Shown: positions 26,976 to 39,320, counted from the first letter of the stretch. The stretch is 64,000 nt of DNA from Colwellia sp. MB3u-45 (GCF_014077005.1 NZ_JACGVC010000044.1:186001-250000); one strand, 5' to 3'. Numbers and translations are program-made. The notes: generated from the sequence alone by a model not told the origin.

Positions 26976-28581
26976 TCACGCTTTAACGGTTTCAAATCAA
27001 GCCATAAACTTTGCTGCTAAAAACCTTGCTGCTATCGAAGCAGTATTAAGCTTGGGTGAAATATCGCTAACAGCAAATGATTTGACTCAACTTAAAGCGA
27101 CTTTTAATCAGCAAGCTAGTGCTACTAAGGCTAATTTAGTCAACGATACACGAGCACTTATTGCCGGTGATGTATTCTGTGCAGTTATTGGCAGCTTACG
27201 CGATGGCCGCGAATATATTGCTCAGGCGCTGGCCACAAATTGTGCGATGATATTGCAAGAAACTACCGAGTCATCAGAGCATGGTCAACTCACTTGGTGT
27301 CAACAGGCATCAGGTAATGCGATACCCGTGTTAAGTTACTATCAACTTAACCATGAGTTATTCGAGCTAGCAAAAGCGTTTTATAACGCGCCCCAGCAAT
27401 ATTTAAATATCATTGGTATTACCGGCACTAATGGCAAAACCAGTACCAGCCAAATTATTGCCAACTTATTAGATGCTTGTCAGAAAAATTGTGCGGTTAT
27501 CGGCACTAATGGTGCTGGCAAGCTTGCGCACTTAACAACTATTGAAAACACGACGCCGAGTGCGACAGAGCTACATCAACTACTGGCGTTATTTGCGGAA
27601 GAAAAAATTACCGATGTAGCAATGGAAGTATCATCCCACGCCCTAGCGCAAAAACGCGTCAGTGCAAGCCTATTTAACACCGCAGTTTTCACTAATTTAA
27701 GCCGTGATCATTTAGATTATCATCAAACCATGACCGAATATGCGGCGGCTAAGCGAGCAATATTTAGCTGTGATGGTAAGCAAGTTGCCGTTATTAATGG
27801 TGATGACCCCCAAGCGCAAAGTTGGTTAGCCCATTGGCCAAAATTACAGCCTGTTGTGGTTTATGGTCGAGGCGAAAATATCGCTAACTTTCCGCGCTTT
27901 GCCCAAGCACTTAATGTTGAGCACCACACTAAGGGTGTCAGTTTCACGCTCAACACTGAGCAAGGCCAAGCTGAAATTCGAAGTCAGTTGTTAGGTGATT
28001 TTAATGTTGAAAATCTATTAGCGGCGATTGCCGTATTGATGGTCGAAAATATAGCACTAACCACTATTACTAGCGCGATTAGCCAACTAGTGCCGATTAT
28101 GGGCCGTATGGAAGCCTTTTCGTCTGCGGGTAAACCAACCACTGTGGTTGATTATGCTCATAGCCCCGACGCATTATCTAGTGCGTTAGATGCCTGTCGC
28201 TTACACTGTCATGGCAAGTTATGGCTAGTGTTTGGCTGTGGTGGTGATCGTGATGTGGGTAAGCGGGCTTTGATGGCGAAGGTGGCAGAAAGTAAAGCCG
28301 ATCACATCATCATTACCAACGACAATCCACGCAGCGAAAACCCTGAGGCTATTGCCGCTGATATTATTGCTGGCTTAGGCAAAACTGCTCACTTTGAAAA
28401 AATATTAGACAGAAAAACCGCGGTATTAATGGCATTAAAACAAGCCGATGCTGATGATGTCATTCTTTGTGCTGGTAAAGGCCATGAAGACTACATTATT
28501 TTTGGCAATGAAAAACGTCATTATGATGAGCGCGCCATTGTCAAAGCATTCTACTCACTAGAAAAAGAGCTAACGTTATGA
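26968..28581 (+). CDS. murE: UDP-MurNAc-L-Ala-D-Glu:meso-DAP ligase
   Basis: A 537-residue Mur ligase adding meso-diaminopimelate to UDP-MurNAc-dipeptide. ATG 26968 is chosen because AAGGAG ends 7 bases upstream; in-frame starts further up (26887, 26962) lie inside ftsI or too close to the ribosome site. P-loop ITGTNGKTSTSQ, the DHLDYH block and NDNPRSENP, whose Asp-Asn-Pro-Arg motif specifies meso-DAP rather than lysine, are present. Slightly longer than E. coli MurE (495) because of insertions near residue 100. Confidence 0.97.
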   Translation: MSDHALTVSNQAINFAAKNLAAIEAVLSLGEISLTANDLTQLKATFNQQASATKANLVNDTRALIAGDVFCAVIGSLRDGREYIAQALATNCAMILQETTESSEHGQLTWCQQASGNAIPVLSYYQLNHELFELAKAFYNAPQQYLNIIGITGTNGKTSTSQIIANLLDACQKNCAVIGTNGAGKLAHLTTIENTTPSATELHQLLALFAEEKITDVAMEVSSHALAQKRVSASLFNTAVFTNLSRDHLDYHQTMTEYAAAKRAIFSCDGKQVAVINGDDPQAQSWLAHWPKLQPVVVYGRGENIANFPRFAQALNVEHHTKGVSFTLNTEQGQAEIRSQLLGDFNVENLLAAIAVLMVENIALTTITSAISQLVPIMGRMEAFSSAGKPTTVVDYAHSPDALSSALDACRLHCHGKLWLVFGCGGDRDVGKRALMAKVAESKADHIIITNDNPRSENPEAIAADIIAGLGKTAHFEKILDRKTAVLMALKQADADDVILCAGKGHEDYIIFGNEKRHYDERAIVKAFYSLEKELTL

Positions 28582-29978
28582 TCTCTTTATCCTTAACTGA
28601 GTTATCGCAAGCTGTTAATGGCCAATTAATCGGTGAAAACCTCACCATTAATGCCATTAGTACCGACAGTCGAGCATTAAAGGCCGGTGATGTTTTCTTA
28701 GCCTTGCACGGACCAAATTTTGATGGTCACAAATTTTTAACTCAAGCCAGCGAACTTGGCTGTAGCGCTGTTATTGTTGAGCAAGCTCAAGACAAGCTTA
28801 ATATTGCGCAAATCGTGGTGAAAGACAGCCATCAAGCACTAGGCGACATTGCGGCTTATGTTAAAGCAAAAGTGGCGCCAAAAACCGTGGCGATCACCGG
28901 CAGTAGCGGTAAAACCACGGTAAAAGAAATGGTGGCGGCGATTTTAAATCGTTTAGGCAATGTTTTAGCCACAAAAGGAAATTTTAATAACGATATCGGT
29001 GTGCCGTTGACGTTATTACGACTAGAGCAAAAACATGACTTTGCGGTGGTCGAATTAGGCGCTAATCATATTGGCGAAATTGCTTATACTGCTGCGCTAG
29101 TCAAGCCAGATGTTGCCATGATTAATAATATCGCCGCGGCTCATTTAGAGGGCTTTGGCGATTTATGTGGAGTCGCCCGAGCGAAAGGTGAAATTTTTTC
29201 TGGCTTAAACGCCGGTGGTGTGGCGATTTATAACCAAAACACCCCGTGGGCGGATAAGTGGCAATGGCGTTTAACTGACAAGCAAGTACGGCGTTTTTCC
29301 TGTCAAGGCAGTGCAGATTGTTATAGTCATCAAGAAGTCTTAGATGATAACGGCTGTGCGAGTTTTCAGTTAATAACGCCAATCGGTAATACTTATATTG
29401 AACTCACTGTGCCAGGCCACCATAACGTCTGCAATGCAGTTGCGGCTGCAACGATAGCGTTAGAGTTTGGTGCCAGTTTAGATGATATTCGCTTGGGTTT
29501 AGCCGCTATGGCTGCGGTGAAAGGGCGTTTGAATCTACATCAACTGAGTAGTAAAATTAAGCTAATCGACGATAGTTACAACGCCAATGTTGAATCAATC
29601 AATGCAGCGTCAGATTTATTGGCGAGCTACTCAGGGCGCCGGATACTCATTCTCGGTGATATGGGGGAATTAGGTGGTGAAGCTCGTCGTTACCATCAAG
29701 AAGTCGGTGAGCATGCAAAAAGTAAAGAGATTGATGATTTGTTGACCTTAGGTGTATTAAGTCAAAATGCCACTGATGCTTTTTATCGAGGGCGCAATAC
29801 ACAGGCACAACATTTTAGTAGCAAAGAAAAACTCATGTCACGTTTACAACAGTTACTTCAAGATGAAGAACAGCAAGTGACATTATTAGTTAAAGGTTCG
29901 CGCAGTGCTCATATGGAATACGTAGTGGCTGATATTATTAAATGGCATAACAGTCAGACTATGCAGGAGCAGGCATAA
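28578..29978 (+). CDS. murF: UDP-MurNAc-tripeptide:D-Ala-D-Ala ligase
   Basis: A 466-residue Mur ligase that attaches D-Ala-D-Ala. The ATP site [14 protein letters not shown], the [13 protein letters not shown] block and the later [14 protein letters not shown] segment are standard for MurF. Overlaps murE by 4 bases and mraY by 1, indicating coupled translation. Confidence 0.98.
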   Translation: MISLSLTELSQAVNGQLIGENLTINAISTDSRALKAGDVFLALHGPNFDGHKFLTQASELGCSAVIVEQAQDKLNIAQIVVKDSHQALGDIAAYVKAKVAPKTVAITGSSGKTTVKEMVAAILNRLGNVLATKGNFNNDIGVPLTLLRLEQKHDFAVVELGANHIGEIAYTAALVKPDVAMINNIAAAHLEGFGDLCGVARAKGEIFSGLNAGGVAIYNQNTPWADKWQWRLTDKQVRRFSCQGSADCYSHQEVLDDNGCASFQLITPIGNTYIELTVPGHHNVCNAVAAATIALEFGASLDDIRLGLAAMAAVKGRLNLHQLSSKIKLIDDSYNANVESINAASDLLASYSGRRILILGDMGELGGEARRYHQEVGEHAKSKEIDDLLTLGVLSQNATDAFYRGRNTQAQHFSSKEKLMSRLQQLLQDEEQQVTLLVKGSRSAHMEYVVADIIKWHNSQTMQEQA

Positions 29979-31060
29979 TGTTACTTTGGTTAGGTGAGTA
30001 TCTCACCCCGTATTATTCATTCTTTAATGTTTTTTCTTATTTAACTTTTAGAGCGATCATATCAACGCTTACCGCCTTGATTATCTCGTTATATTTTGGT
30101 CCTAAATTGATCCGCGCTCTGCAAAATATGCAGATTGGCCAAACGATTCGTGACGATGGTCCAGAAAGTCATTTAGTAAAATCGGGTACGCCAACCATGG
30201 GCGGGCTGCTAATCTTAGCGTCAATTGTGGTCAGCGTTTTATTGTGGGCTGACTTAACCAATACCTATGTTTGGGTGGTGTTGTTTGTGTTGGTCAGCTT
30301 TGGCTTGATTGGTTTTGTTGATGATTACCGTAAAGTTATTCGCAAAGACTCCAATGGGTTAATTGCCCGTTGGAAGTATTTTTGGCAAACCGTAGTCGGC
30401 TTAGCAACCGCTATATTTTTATACCAGTTTGCTCAAGGCCCTGAAGAAACCACGTTATTAATTCCCTTCGTTAAAGATGTGTTGCCGCAGTTAGGCTTGC
30501 TCTATATCGGCTTAGTCTATTTCGTGATTGTTGGTACCAGTAATGCCGTTAACTTAACAGACGGTCTTGATGGTTTAGCGATTGTGCCAACTATTATGGT
30601 GGCAGGTGCGTTTGCGATATTTGCTTATATGACAGGTAATGCCAATTTTTCTGAGTATTTACATATTCCACACATTGCTTTAGCGAGTGAACTTGTGGTG
30701 GTTTGTACCGCTATTGTTGGTGCAGGTTTAGGTTTTTTATGGTTTAACACTTACCCTGCGCAAGTTTTTATGGGTGATGTTGGCTCGCTTGCTTTAGGCG
30801 CTGCGCTAGGCGTTATTGCTGTCTTAGTTAGGCAAGAGTTAGTGCTATTTATTATGGGCGGCGTTTTTGTGATAGAAACGCTCTCGGTTATTTTGCAGGT
30901 AGGCTCATACAAGTTGCGCGGGCAACGAATTTTTCGTATGGCGCCCATTCATCATCATTATGAGTTAAAAGGTTGGCCCGAGCCAAGAGTGATTGTGCGC
31001 TTTTGGATAATTTCTTTAGTCTTAGTCTTGGTTGGATTAGCAACCTTGAAATTAAGGTAA
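29978..31060 (+). CDS. mraY: Phospho-MurNAc-pentapeptide transferase
   Basis: A 360-residue inner-membrane enzyme with 10 hydrophobic segments that transfers phospho-MurNAc-pentapeptide to undecaprenyl phosphate, making lipid I. Signature residues include [28 protein letters not shown] and the PIHHHYE loop. Length is equal to E. coli MraY. A GGAG ribosome site precedes ATG, whose A is the last base of the murF stop. Confidence 0.98.
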   Translation: MLLWLGEYLTPYYSFFNVFSYLTFRAIISTLTALIISLYFGPKLIRALQNMQIGQTIRDDGPESHLVKSGTPTMGGLLILASIVVSVLLWADLTNTYVWVVLFVLVSFGLIGFVDDYRKVIRKDSNGLIARWKYFWQTVVGLATAIFLYQFAQGPEETTLLIPFVKDVLPQLGLLYIGLVYFVIVGTSNAVNLTDGLDGLAIVPTIMVAGAFAIFAYMTGNANFSEYLHIPHIALASELVVVCTAIVGAGLGFLWFNTYPAQVFMGDVGSLALGAALGVIAVLVRQELVLFIMGGVFVIETLSVILQVGSYKLRGQRIFRMAPIHHHYELKGWPEPRVIVRFWIISLVLVLVGLATLKLR

Positions 31061-31070
31061 AAATAAACGC

Positions 31071-32465
31071 GTGAATAAACAATTGCACCAGTCGGTAACG
31101 ACGCAATTAGCCAATAAGCGAATCGTGATCTTAGGAATTGGGATCACGGGCTTGTCGTGCGCGCGCTTTTTACATCGCCATCAAATTTCTTTTGCTGTAA
31201 ACGACAGCCGAGCAATGCCTATTTCTCCCGGTGATTTTAAACAGCAATTTGCTGATAATACCTTAGTGCTTGGCCATTGGGAGCAAGCATTAATAGCCCA
31301 AGCCGATATTTTGATTGTTAGCCCTGGCATTAATATGGCTGAGCCGGCTATTCGTAACGCCATGGCTGAAAATTGTGATGTTATTGGTGATATTGAATTG
31401 TTTTGCCGATTAAGTGATACGCCGATCTTAGCGGTGACTGGCTCCAATGGTAAATCTACCGTTGTTTCCATGTTAAATTATATTGGTAATGCCTTAGGTT
31501 ACCGCGTGCAGTTAGGTGGCAATATTGGTTTGCCCGTACTGGATCAAATAGATCAAGAAGTTGCCGATTTTATTGTGTTAGAGCTATCAAGTTTTCAGCT
31601 TGAAACAGTAAGAAGTATGAAGGCATTGGCCGCCACCGTATTGAACTTAAGTGACGATCATTTAGATCGTCACAAAACCCTTGAAAATTATGGCGCAATC
31701 AAACAAAGCATTTATCAACACTGTACCTATGCGCTTTATAATCGTGATGACAAGGCTACTCTGCCTAAAGCCTGCTATGGCGATAGTCAGCGGTTAAGTT
31801 TTGGTAGCGACCCCGCACAAAATGGTGATTTTGGTCTTGCAGAGCATCAGGGTATCAGCCACTTAATGTTAGGTGAGCAGCCATTATGTTCTTTAGCTGA
31901 ATTGCCATTACAAGGTCTTCATAATGCGTTAAATTATTTAGCCGTATTGGCGTTAGGAAAATGTGCCGGTTGGGATTTAAAAGCTATGTTGGCCAGTTTA
32001 ATGACCTTTAAAGGCTTAGCACATCGTTGTGAAGTGATTGAAACAAACGATGGTATTCGTTGGATTAATGACTCAAAAGCCACCAATGTTGGCGCAACAC
32101 TGGCCGCCATTGAAGGATTAGCGCCCACCTTATCCGCGAATAAACTGATTTTAATTGCCGGCGGTGATGGTAAAGGTGCTGATTTCTCTCCATTATCTCA
32201 AGCCTTAACTCAACACGTAGATTACTTGATCACGCTCGGCAAAGACGGACCTGCTATTACTGCGTTACGCTTACCAAGCCAAGCCGATAAAACCTCGCAC
32301 GTTGATTCGCTAGCCGCAGCAGTAACACTGGCCAGAACACAGGCAAAGGCCGGCGATATGGTTTTACTCTCCCCCGCCTGTGCCAGTTTAGATATGTTTG
32401 CTAACTACGTTGAACGGGGCGTGGTATTTATCACCTCAGTATTAACGCATCAGGAGCAAAGGTAA
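31071..32465 (+). CDS. murD: UDP-MurNAc-L-Ala:D-Glu ligase
   Basis: A 464-residue Mur ligase that adds D-glutamate. GTG start at 31071, 10 bases past mraY. Visible are the ATP loop [22 protein letters not shown] and the [13 protein letters not shown] segment. The stop overlaps the ftsW start by one base. Slightly longer than E. coli MurD (438). Confidence 0.97.
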   Translation: MNKQLHQSVTTQLANKRIVILGIGITGLSCARFLHRHQISFAVNDSRAMPISPGDFKQQFADNTLVLGHWEQALIAQADILIVSPGINMAEPAIRNAMAENCDVIGDIELFCRLSDTPILAVTGSNGKSTVVSMLNYIGNALGYRVQLGGNIGLPVLDQIDQEVADFIVLELSSFQLETVRSMKALAATVLNLSDDHLDRHKTLENYGAIKQSIYQHCTYALYNRDDKATLPKACYGDSQRLSFGSDPAQNGDFGLAEHQGISHLMLGEQPLCSLAELPLQGLHNALNYLAVLALGKCAGWDLKAMLASLMTFKGLAHRCEVIETNDGIRWINDSKATNVGATLAAIEGLAPTLSANKLILIAGGDGKGADFSPLSQALTQHVDYLITLGKDGPAITALRLPSQADKTSHVDSLAAAVTLARTQAKAGDMVLLSPACASLDMFANYVERGVVFITSVLTHQEQR

Positions 32466-33727
32466 TGTCGCTATCCTTTGCTAATTTATCACAATGGGCC
32501 TTACCGCCATGGTTGCAAACCGATGAAAGAAGGGTAGAGACCTTTGACCGTAGCTACATAATACTTGCATTTAGTATGTATATCATAGGGTTAATTATGG
32601 TAGCAAGTTCATCAATGCCGATTGCTGAACGTTTATTTGACAACCCGTTTCATTTTATTGTCCGTCATATGATTTATATCATACTCAGTCTGGGTGTCGC
32701 CGCCTTTACTTTGCAAATACCTATGCATCGTTGGCATGAATACAGCAGTAAGTTGCTGCTAATCGCTGTTATTTTACTTGTGGTTGTTTTAGTTGTTGGC
32801 CGAAATGTGAATGGTGCTACCCGTTGGATTAGCGTTGGACCGATAACGGTACAAGCTGCAGAGCCGGCTAAACTTTTTTTCTTTTGTTATTTGTCTGCTT
32901 ACTTAGTTAGGCGCCGTAATGAGGTAATGGAAAATATTAAAGGCTTTGCCAAGCCTTTAATGGTTTTTGGTCTATTAAGTGCCTTGTTATTAATGCAGCC
33001 TGATTTAGGCACCATTATTGTGATGTTTGTTACCACGTTTGGTTTGTTGTTTTTAGCCGGTGCAAAATTATGGCAGTTTATTGCTATCTCAGGTGTGGGT
33101 ATTACTTTATTGACGATGTTAGCGTATTTCTCGCCTTATCGTTGGGCACGGGTAACCGGCTTTCTCGACCCATGGAAAGACCCTTTTGGTAGTGGTTATC
33201 AGTTAACTCAATCACTGATGGCTTATGGTCGCGGTGAAACATTTGGTCAAGGCCTAGGTAATAGCGTACAAAAATTAGAATACTTGCCTGAGGCACATAC
33301 TGATTTTGTTATGGCTGTATTGGCAGAAGAGTTTGGTTTTATCGGTATTAGTGTTATTTTACTGTTAAGTATGACCTTGGTTTTTAAAGCTTTACTGCTA
33401 GGTCGAAAAGCGGTTAATCAAGAAAAGTATTTTGAAGGTTTTTTTGCCTATGCCATTGGTATCTGGTTTTGCTTTCAAGCAGCGGTTAATATCGGCGCGA
33501 GTGCAGGCGTAGTACCAACCAAAGGCTTAACAATGCCGCTGATTAGTTATGGTGGTAGTTCAATGATTATTATGACTCTTGCTGTAGTGATTTTGATTCG
33601 CATAGACCACGAAATTCGCTTGCAAAGTATTCAAGCCACTAGTCGCACGACTGGTGATCATAAAGACAGCAATAAGAAACCCAGAAAAGTGCATCAAACA
33701 AAAATTATTGAGAGCGAAAATGACTGA
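32465..33727 (+). CDS. ftsW: Septal peptidoglycan glycosyltransferase FtsW
   Basis: A 420-residue SEDS-family protein with 10 predicted membrane helices, the glycan polymerase partner of FtsI. Typical loops [41 protein letters not shown] and [16 protein letters not shown] are all present. The C-terminal 40 residues are polar and Lys-rich. It overlaps murG by 8 bases. Confidence 0.97.
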   Translation: MSLSFANLSQWALPPWLQTDERRVETFDRSYIILAFSMYIIGLIMVASSSMPIAERLFDNPFHFIVRHMIYIILSLGVAAFTLQIPMHRWHEYSSKLLLIAVILLVVVLVVGRNVNGATRWISVGPITVQAAEPAKLFFFCYLSAYLVRRRNEVMENIKGFAKPLMVFGLLSALLLMQPDLGTIIVMFVTTFGLLFLAGAKLWQFIAISGVGITLLTMLAYFSPYRWARVTGFLDPWKDPFGSGYQLTQSLMAYGRGETFGQGLGNSVQKLEYLPEAHTDFVMAVLAEEFGFIGISVILLLSMTLVFKALLLGRKAVNQEKYFEGFFAYAIGIWFCFQAAVNIGASAGVVPTKGLTMPLISYGGSSMIIMTLAVVILIRIDHEIRLQSIQATSRTTGDHKDSNKKPRKVHQTKIIESEND

Positions 33728-34826
33728 ACAGACAAGTCATGAAGTAAAGCGCCCAACCCTGCTAGTGATGGCAGGTGGAACCGGTGGTCATATATTTCCA
33801 GGTATTGCGGTTGCACAAGCCCTAGTAAAACAAGGCTGGAACATCCATTGGCTTGGTACCGCTGAGCGTATGGAAGCGGAATTGGTACCAAAAAATGGTT
33901 TTCCCATTTCATTTATCAATATGTCTGGCGTACGTAATAAAAACTGGCAAACGTGGTTGAAAACACCGTTTAAAATTTTGCAATCTGTACTGCAGTCAAT
34001 TCAAATACTGCGCAAGGTTAAGCCTGATGCGGTGCTTGGGATGGGCGGCTATGCCAGTGCACCGGGTGGTGTGGCAGCATGGTTATTAGGTATTCCCTTG
34101 GTATTACATGAACAAAATGCCGTTGCGGGCATGAGTAATCGCTTTCTGTCGTATCTAGCCACCAGAACGTTAAGTGCGTTTCCGGGCGCATTTAGCAATC
34201 GCGTCACCTCAAAGGTGGTTGGCAACCCATTGCGTAGCGAGATTATCGCTATTGAAACCGTGATGCCTGAAAAACCAGCCACCAGCAAAAAAGTATTAGT
34301 TGTGGGTGGCAGTTTAGGCGCGAAAATACTCAATGATGTTGTGCCACAAGCGATGAAGCAAATTAAAGTACAAAGTATTGATGTGTGGCATCAAACCGGT
34401 GGCGGCAATGAACAGTCAGTGTTAAAAAGTTATCAAGATTACGGTTTACCAGAAGAGAAGGTTAAGGTAACAGAGTTTATTGATGATATGGCAGCAGCCT
34501 ATAAATGGGCTGACGTAGTGATTTGCCGAGCGGGCGCACTCACTGTGTCTGAATTAGCGATGGCAGCAAAACCCGCTATATTCGTACCTTTGCCGCATGC
34601 GGTTGATGATCATCAAACCAAGAACGCTATGTATTTGGTTAACTGTGGCGCGGCAAAGTTAATTGTTCAAAAAGAATTTAACGGCACCACACTAGGGCAA
34701 ATGCTTAATAGTTTGTTTATATCCGACAAAGTGCTGCAGCAGATGTCTAAAGCTGCACACAACGCTGCCCATGCTGATGCCACTAACCTGGTAGCAACAG
34801 CTTGTATTGAGGTGGCAAAAACATGA
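33720..34826 (+). CDS. murG: Lipid II synthase MurG (GlcNAc transferase)
   Basis: A 368-residue peripheral membrane glycosyltransferase adding GlcNAc to lipid I. ATG 33720 is chosen because the family N-terminus ([12 protein letters not shown] after a short lead) then lies at residue 17; the open frame upstream to 33654 lies inside ftsW. Conserved [24 protein letters not shown] and the C-domain [14 protein letters not shown] are present. Overlaps murC by 4 bases. Confidence 0.97.
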   Translation: MTEQTSHEVKRPTLLVMAGGTGGHIFPGIAVAQALVKQGWNIHWLGTAERMEAELVPKNGFPISFINMSGVRNKNWQTWLKTPFKILQSVLQSIQILRKVKPDAVLGMGGYASAPGGVAAWLLGIPLVLHEQNAVAGMSNRFLSYLATRTLSAFPGAFSNRVTSKVVGNPLRSEIIAIETVMPEKPATSKKVLVVGGSLGAKILNDVVPQAMKQIKVQSIDVWHQTGGGNEQSVLKSYQDYGLPEEKVKVTEFIDDMAAAYKWADVVICRAGALTVSELAMAAKPAIFVPLPHAVDDHQTKNAMYLVNCGAAKLIVQKEFNGTTLGQMLNSLFISDKVLQQMSKAAHNAAHADATNLVATACIEVAKT

Positions 34827-36307
34827 GTAAAGCAATGACAACAGCAAGTAACAGCGATGCAAGATTACACAATACAACATCAAATAATGCCAGTAATAGG
34901 ATGCCGGAAATGCGTCGGGTTAAAACCATCCACTTTGTTGGTATTGGTGGTGCGGGTATGGGTGGTATCGCTGAAGTTTTGCTAAATGAAGGCTATCAAA
35001 TTACCGGTTCTGACATTGGTGAAAACCAAGTCGTTAAACGGCTAACATCCTTGGGTGCAAAAATCACCTTAGGTCATCATCAAGATAACGTAAACGATGC
35101 GAGTGTTATTGTGGTGTCAACAGCGATTAATGCTGAAAATCCAGAGCTACTTGCTGCACATCAACAACGTATTCCTGTAGTGCGTCGCGCTGAAATGTTG
35201 GCAGAGCTGATGCGTTTTCGCCACGGTATTGCCATTGCGGGAACACATGGTAAAACCACCACTACAAGTTTAATTGCCAGTATTTTTGCTCAGGCAAATT
35301 TAGACCCCACTTTTGTGATTGGTGGCTTACTTAATAGCGCGGGCACCAATGCGCGTTTAGGCAGTAGCCGTTATTTGATCGCAGAAGCGGATGAAAGCGA
35401 TGCGTCTTTCTTACATCTACAACCTATGGTTTCTGTGATCACCAATATCGACGAAGACCATATGGAGACTTATCAAGGTGATTTTGAGAAACTTAAAGAC
35501 ACCTACATCGAGTTTCTCCACAACTTACCTTTTTATGGTTTAGCCGTGGTGTGTTTAGATAATCCAGCGGTGCGAGAAATATTACCACGTATTAGTCGTC
35601 AGGTTATTACCTATGGTTTTTGTCAAGATGCTGATGTAAGAGCCACGCAATATCAACAATCAGCCGGCGTTAGTTCATTTGTTGTTGAGCGCAAAGACCA
35701 CGCACCCTTAGCCATTAGCGTTAATTTGCCAGGTGAGCACAATGTGTTAAACGCCTTAGCAGGTGTGGCCGTTGCTATTGATGAAGGTGTTGCCGATAAC
35801 GCTATTCAGCAAGCTTTACAAAACTTTGCTGGTATTGGTCGACGCTTTGAACAATTAGCAACTTTACGCACTGAGCAAGGCGAAATGATGTTCATAGATG
35901 ATTATGGTCATCACCCAACAGAAGTTAAAGCCACTATAGCGGCCATGCGAAATGGCTGGCCTGAAAAACGCCTGGTGATGGTATTTCAACCCCATCGCTA
36001 TTCGCGTACTCGTGATCTTTATGAAGACTTTGTCGAAGTGTTATCTGAGGTAGATTGCTTATTTTTACTTGATGTTTATGGTGCGGGTGAAACGCCCATT
36101 GCCAATGCCGACAGTAAAAGTTTAGCGCGCAGTATTCGTCAACGCGGCCAAATTGAACCGATTTATGTCAGCGACAGTGACAAGTTAGCTGAATTATTGG
36201 CAGCGCAGTTACGTGACAACGACATGGTTATTACGCAAGGTGCTGGAAATATCGGTACTATTGCCAGTAATTTAGCGACAGATAAAAAATTAACGGTGGC
36301 ACTATGA
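34823..36307 (+). CDS. murC: UDP-MurNAc:L-Ala ligase
   Basis: A 494-residue Mur ligase adding L-alanine to UDP-MurNAc. The N-terminal [14 protein letters not shown] binds [14 protein letters not shown] binds ATP, and [10 protein letters not shown] is conserved. The first 28 residues before [14 protein letters not shown] are Ser/Asn/Ala-rich and variable, as in other gammaproteobacteria. Overlaps ddl by 4 bases. Confidence 0.97.
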   Translation: MSKAMTTASNSDARLHNTTSNNASNRMPEMRRVKTIHFVGIGGAGMGGIAEVLLNEGYQITGSDIGENQVVKRLTSLGAKITLGHHQDNVNDASVIVVSTAINAENPELLAAHQQRIPVVRRAEMLAELMRFRHGIAIAGTHGKTTTTSLIASIFAQANLDPTFVIGGLLNSAGTNARLGSSRYLIAEADESDASFLHLQPMVSVITNIDEDHMETYQGDFEKLKDTYIEFLHNLPFYGLAVVCLDNPAVREILPRISRQVITYGFCQDADVRATQYQQSAGVSSFVVERKDHAPLAISVNLPGEHNVLNALAGVAVAIDEGVADNAIQQALQNFAGIGRRFEQLATLRTEQGEMMFIDDYGHHPTEVKATIAAMRNGWPEKRLVMVFQPHRYSRTRDLYEDFVEVLSEVDCLFLLDVYGAGETPIANADSKSLARSIRQRGQIEPIYVSDSDKLAELLAAQLRDNDMVITQGAGNIGTIASNLATDKKLTVAL

Positions 36308-37242
36308 TGAAGCCTTTAATCGAGCAAAAATTAGCCGTCTTATATGGTGGTACATCAGCAGAAAGAGCGATATCACTAAATTCTGGTAAAGCGGTTGCAA
36401 AAGGCTTAACCGAAGCCGGTTTTAATGTGCAATTAATTGATACCCAAAATTATTGCTTAAGTGATTTAGCAACACTGGATATTGACCGTGTTTTTATTGC
36501 CTTACATGGTCGTGGTGGCGAAGACGGTTGTGTGCAAGGTGCGCTGCAATATATGAATATACCTTACACCGGCTCTGATGTGCTTGGCTCTGCACTATCA
36601 ATGGACAAAATTCGTAGTAAGCAAGTATTTCAAGCGATGAACTTACCTACGCCTGCCTTTGCCATTGTCAGTAAAACTGACTATCAAATGGGCGACGCGG
36701 CAAAAATTTCACAGCAGTTAGGCGCTGTTGTTATGGTTAAACCTGCCAATGAAGGCTCAAGTATTGGCATGTCAAAGGCAAATAATAGCGAAGAATTGCA
36801 TCAAGCACTTATGGCCGCGTTTAACTACGACCAACAAGTATTAGTAGAAGCTTGGGTGCAAGGCCCTGAGTATACTGTCGCCATTCTGGGCCAAACACCT
36901 TTGCCAGTGATTCATATGGAAACGCCGCACGATTTTTATGACTACGATGCGAAATATAAATCAACTAGTACGCAATATCATTGTCCGTGTTCATTATCAG
37001 CAGATGATGAGGCAGAGGTACAAAATATCGCCTTGCGAGCTTTTAATGCCACCGGAGCAAAAGGTTGGGGCCGGGTAGATATTATGCGCAATGGCCAAAA
37101 TCAATGGCAGATATTGGAAGTTAACACAGTACCTGGTATGACAGAAACGTCATTAGTACCCAAAGCCGCTAAAGTTCACGGCTTAAGCTTTAGTGAATTA
37201 GTGACAGAAATTGTCGCTATAAGCGCACAAGGGGCTTTGTAA
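36304..37242 (+). CDS. ddl: D-alanine:D-alanine ligase
   Basis: A 312-residue ATP-grasp enzyme making D-Ala-D-Ala for MurF. It has [22 protein letters not shown] and [12 protein letters not shown], the standard Ddl landmarks; its length and location between murC and ftsQ match DdlB. It begins ATGATG; the first overlaps the murC stop, and the second one codon later is also possible. Confidence 0.97.
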   Translation: MMKPLIEQKLAVLYGGTSAERAISLNSGKAVAKGLTEAGFNVQLIDTQNYCLSDLATLDIDRVFIALHGRGGEDGCVQGALQYMNIPYTGSDVLGSALSMDKIRSKQVFQAMNLPTPAFAIVSKTDYQMGDAAKISQQLGAVVMVKPANEGSSIGMSKANNSEELHQALMAAFNYDQQVLVEAWVQGPEYTVAILGQTPLPVIHMETPHDFYDYDAKYKSTSTQYHCPCSLSADDEAEVQNIALRAFNATGAKGWGRVDIMRNGQNQWQILEVNTVPGMTETSLVPKAAKVHGLSFSELVTEIVAISAQGAL

Positions 37243-37245
37243 AAT

Positions 37246-38025
37246 ATGGTTGCGGCAATAGACAAACAACTGCCTTTAAAGGAAGAAGTAGCAAACTTAC
37301 ACTGGTCATTTTGGCTAGGTGTTGCGTTTTTCGTTGCTGTTATTGTCGCTATATTATCCTTCGGTATTTTTCTGAACAAAAATTTAAGTTCAGAAGAGTC
37401 AGCGCCGGTTACCTCAATTGCGATTGCCGGTGAAATGCCATATACCACGCGTTTAGATATTGAACGTGCGATAGAACAAGTTAATTTAGGCAATTTTTTC
37501 AACTTAGATGTTAATGATGTTCAGCAAAAAGTGGCTAAGTTGCCATGGGTTTATTCCGTTTCAGTACGGAAAAAATGGCCTGATGAATTGAAAATTTATG
37601 TTGTTGACCAAAAACCTATTGCCCACTGGAATGGTGATTTTCTCCTTAACGCTAATGGCAAAGCGTTTCAGGCTGATGTGCAGCGTCTGGTCAAACAGTT
37701 ACCAGCATTTTTTGGTCCAGAGGGCAGTGAACAAATAGCCTTAGAGAACTTTAGAAACTTGAACAAGCTATTAGATTTTAGCCAATTAGCCATTGATGAA
37801 TTAGTACTAACTGAGCGTTTTGCTTGGCAGTTAATCTTAAATGATGGTGTCACCATTAATTTAGGACGTGATAATCGTGTAGAACGCATACAGCGTTTTA
37901 TGGACATTTATCCAGAAATTAAATTGAATAAAAAGCAGGATCAACAAGTCGATTATGTTGATCTGAGATACGATACTGGTCTAGCCGTTGGTTGGAAAGC
38001 CGCGAATAATAAAGAAAGAGTTTAG
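37246..38025 (+). CDS. ftsQ: Cell division protein FtsQ
   Basis: A 259-residue bitopic membrane protein. One membrane helix (about residues 24-45) is followed by a POTRA domain (ITIAGEMPYTTRLDIERAI region, about 57-130), then the FtsQ domain with LPAFFGPEGSE and the C-terminal YVDLRYDTGLAVGWK strand that binds FtsB. Three bases after ddl. Part of FtsQLB. Confidence 0.96.
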   Translation: MVAAIDKQLPLKEEVANLHWSFWLGVAFFVAVIVAILSFGIFLNKNLSSEESAPVTSIAIAGEMPYTTRLDIERAIEQVNLGNFFNLDVNDVQQKVAKLPWVYSVSVRKKWPDELKIYVVDQKPIAHWNGDFLLNANGKAFQADVQRLVKQLPAFFGPEGSEQIALENFRNLNKLLDFSQLAIDELVLTERFAWQLILNDGVTINLGRDNRVERIQRFMDIYPEIKLNKKQDQQVDYVDLRYDTGLAVGWKAANNKERV

Positions 38026-38030
38026 CCTTA

Positions 38031-39266
38031 ATGCCAAAAATAACTGAAAGAAATTTAGTGGTTGGATTAGATATTGGAACGTCAAAAATTTCAGTAGCCG
38101 TTGGTGAAATCACGCTTGACAACCAGCTGAGTATTGTTGGTGTTGGTAATCAACCGGCACGTGGTATGGATAAAGGTGGCGTTAATGATTTAAACCTAGT
38201 TATTCAGTCAATTCAACGGGCTATCAATGAAGCAGAATTGATGGCTGACTGCCATATTACCTCGGTATATTTGGGTATTTCTGGTAAGCATATTAGTTGT
38301 CAAAATGAGAACGGTATGGTGCCTATTAACGACAAAGAAGTTATGCAAGATGACGTTGATAACGTTATTCATACCGCCCGTTCAGTCCCTATTTCTGCAG
38401 AGCGTCGCATGCTACATGTTTTGCCACAAGAATATAGCATTGACTGTCAAGACGGCATTAAAAGCCCGATTGGTATGTCAGGTGTACGAATGGAAGCGAA
38501 AGTTCATATCGTGACTTGTGCCAATGACATGGCAAAAAATATTGTTAAATGTGTTGAACGTTGCGATTTAAAAGCGGATCAACTGATTTTTTCGGCGCTA
38601 GCTTCTAGTTATGCAATATTAACAGATGATGAAAAAGAGCTGGGTATTTGTATTGTTGACATGGGCGCCGGCACCATGGATATCGCGGTTTTTACCGGCG
38701 GAGCTTTACGCCATACCGCGGTAATTCCCGTAGCGGGCAACCAAGTGACTAGCGACATTGCAAAAATTTTCCGCACGCCATTAAGCCACGCGGAAGACAT
38801 TAAAGTTCAGTATGCTTGCGCATTACGCCAAATGGTTAGTATGGAAGAAAACATTGAAGTCCCTAGTGTCGGTGGACGTCCTGCGCGGTCTATGTCACGT
38901 CATACATTAGCAGAAGTTGTTGAGCCTAGGTATCAGGAATTATTTGAACTGATCCAAGAAGAATTACGTGAATCTGGTTTAGAAGATCAAATTGCTGCAG
39001 GTTACGTGTTAACCGGTGGTACAGCCAAAATGGAAGGTGTGGTTGAATTTGCAGAAGAAGTGTTTCAAATGCCAGCACGCGTTGCCAAGCCTTTTGATGT
39101 TTGTGGATTGAAAGAGTATGTCAACGACCCCACATATTCAACGGTAGTTGGCTTGCTGCATTATGGTATGCAGGCGCATCAGCAAAAAAATAAAGAGCAA
39201 AAGAAAAGTGAATCAGTCAGGAGCATCGGCTCGAAAGTACTTGCTTGGTTTAAAGGTGAATTTTAA
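38031..39266 (+). CDS. ftsA: Cell division protein FtsA
   Basis: A 411-residue actin-like ATPase tethering FtsZ to the membrane. The phosphate-binding VVGLDIGTSKISV is at residues 9-21, GICIVDMGAGTMDIAVF is the second phosphate loop, and the C-terminal amphipathic helix (VRSIGSKVLAWFKGEF) is the membrane-targeting sequence. Length is near E. coli FtsA (420). Confidence 0.98.
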   Translation: MPKITERNLVVGLDIGTSKISVAVGEITLDNQLSIVGVGNQPARGMDKGGVNDLNLVIQSIQRAINEAELMADCHITSVYLGISGKHISCQNENGMVPINDKEVMQDDVDNVIHTARSVPISAERRMLHVLPQEYSIDCQDGIKSPIGMSGVRMEAKVHIVTCANDMAKNIVKCVERCDLKADQLIFSALASSYAILTDDEKELGICIVDMGAGTMDIAVFTGGALRHTAVIPVAGNQVTSDIAKIFRTPLSHAEDIKVQYACALRQMVSMEENIEVPSVGGRPARSMSRHTLAEVVEPRYQELFELIQEELRESGLEDQIAAGYVLTGGTAKMEGVVEFAEEVFQMPARVAKPFDVCGLKEYVNDPTYSTVVGLLHYGMQAHQQKNKEQKKSESVRSIGSKVLAWFKGEF

Positions 39267-39289
39267 TTAGCTGCTTTGGCGGCTAGTTA

Positions 39290-39320
39290 GACCCATGCCA
39301 ATCATTTAATGGCATGGGTC
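39290..39320 (+). other. Hairpin in ftsA-ftsZ leader
   Basis: A perfect 11-bp stem (GACCCATGCCA at 39290-39300; TGGCATGGGTC at 39310-39320) with a 9-base loop, 24 bases past the ftsA stop and 58 before the ftsZ start. No T run follows, so it is more likely an RNA-processing or stabilising element than a terminator. Confidence 0.6.
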
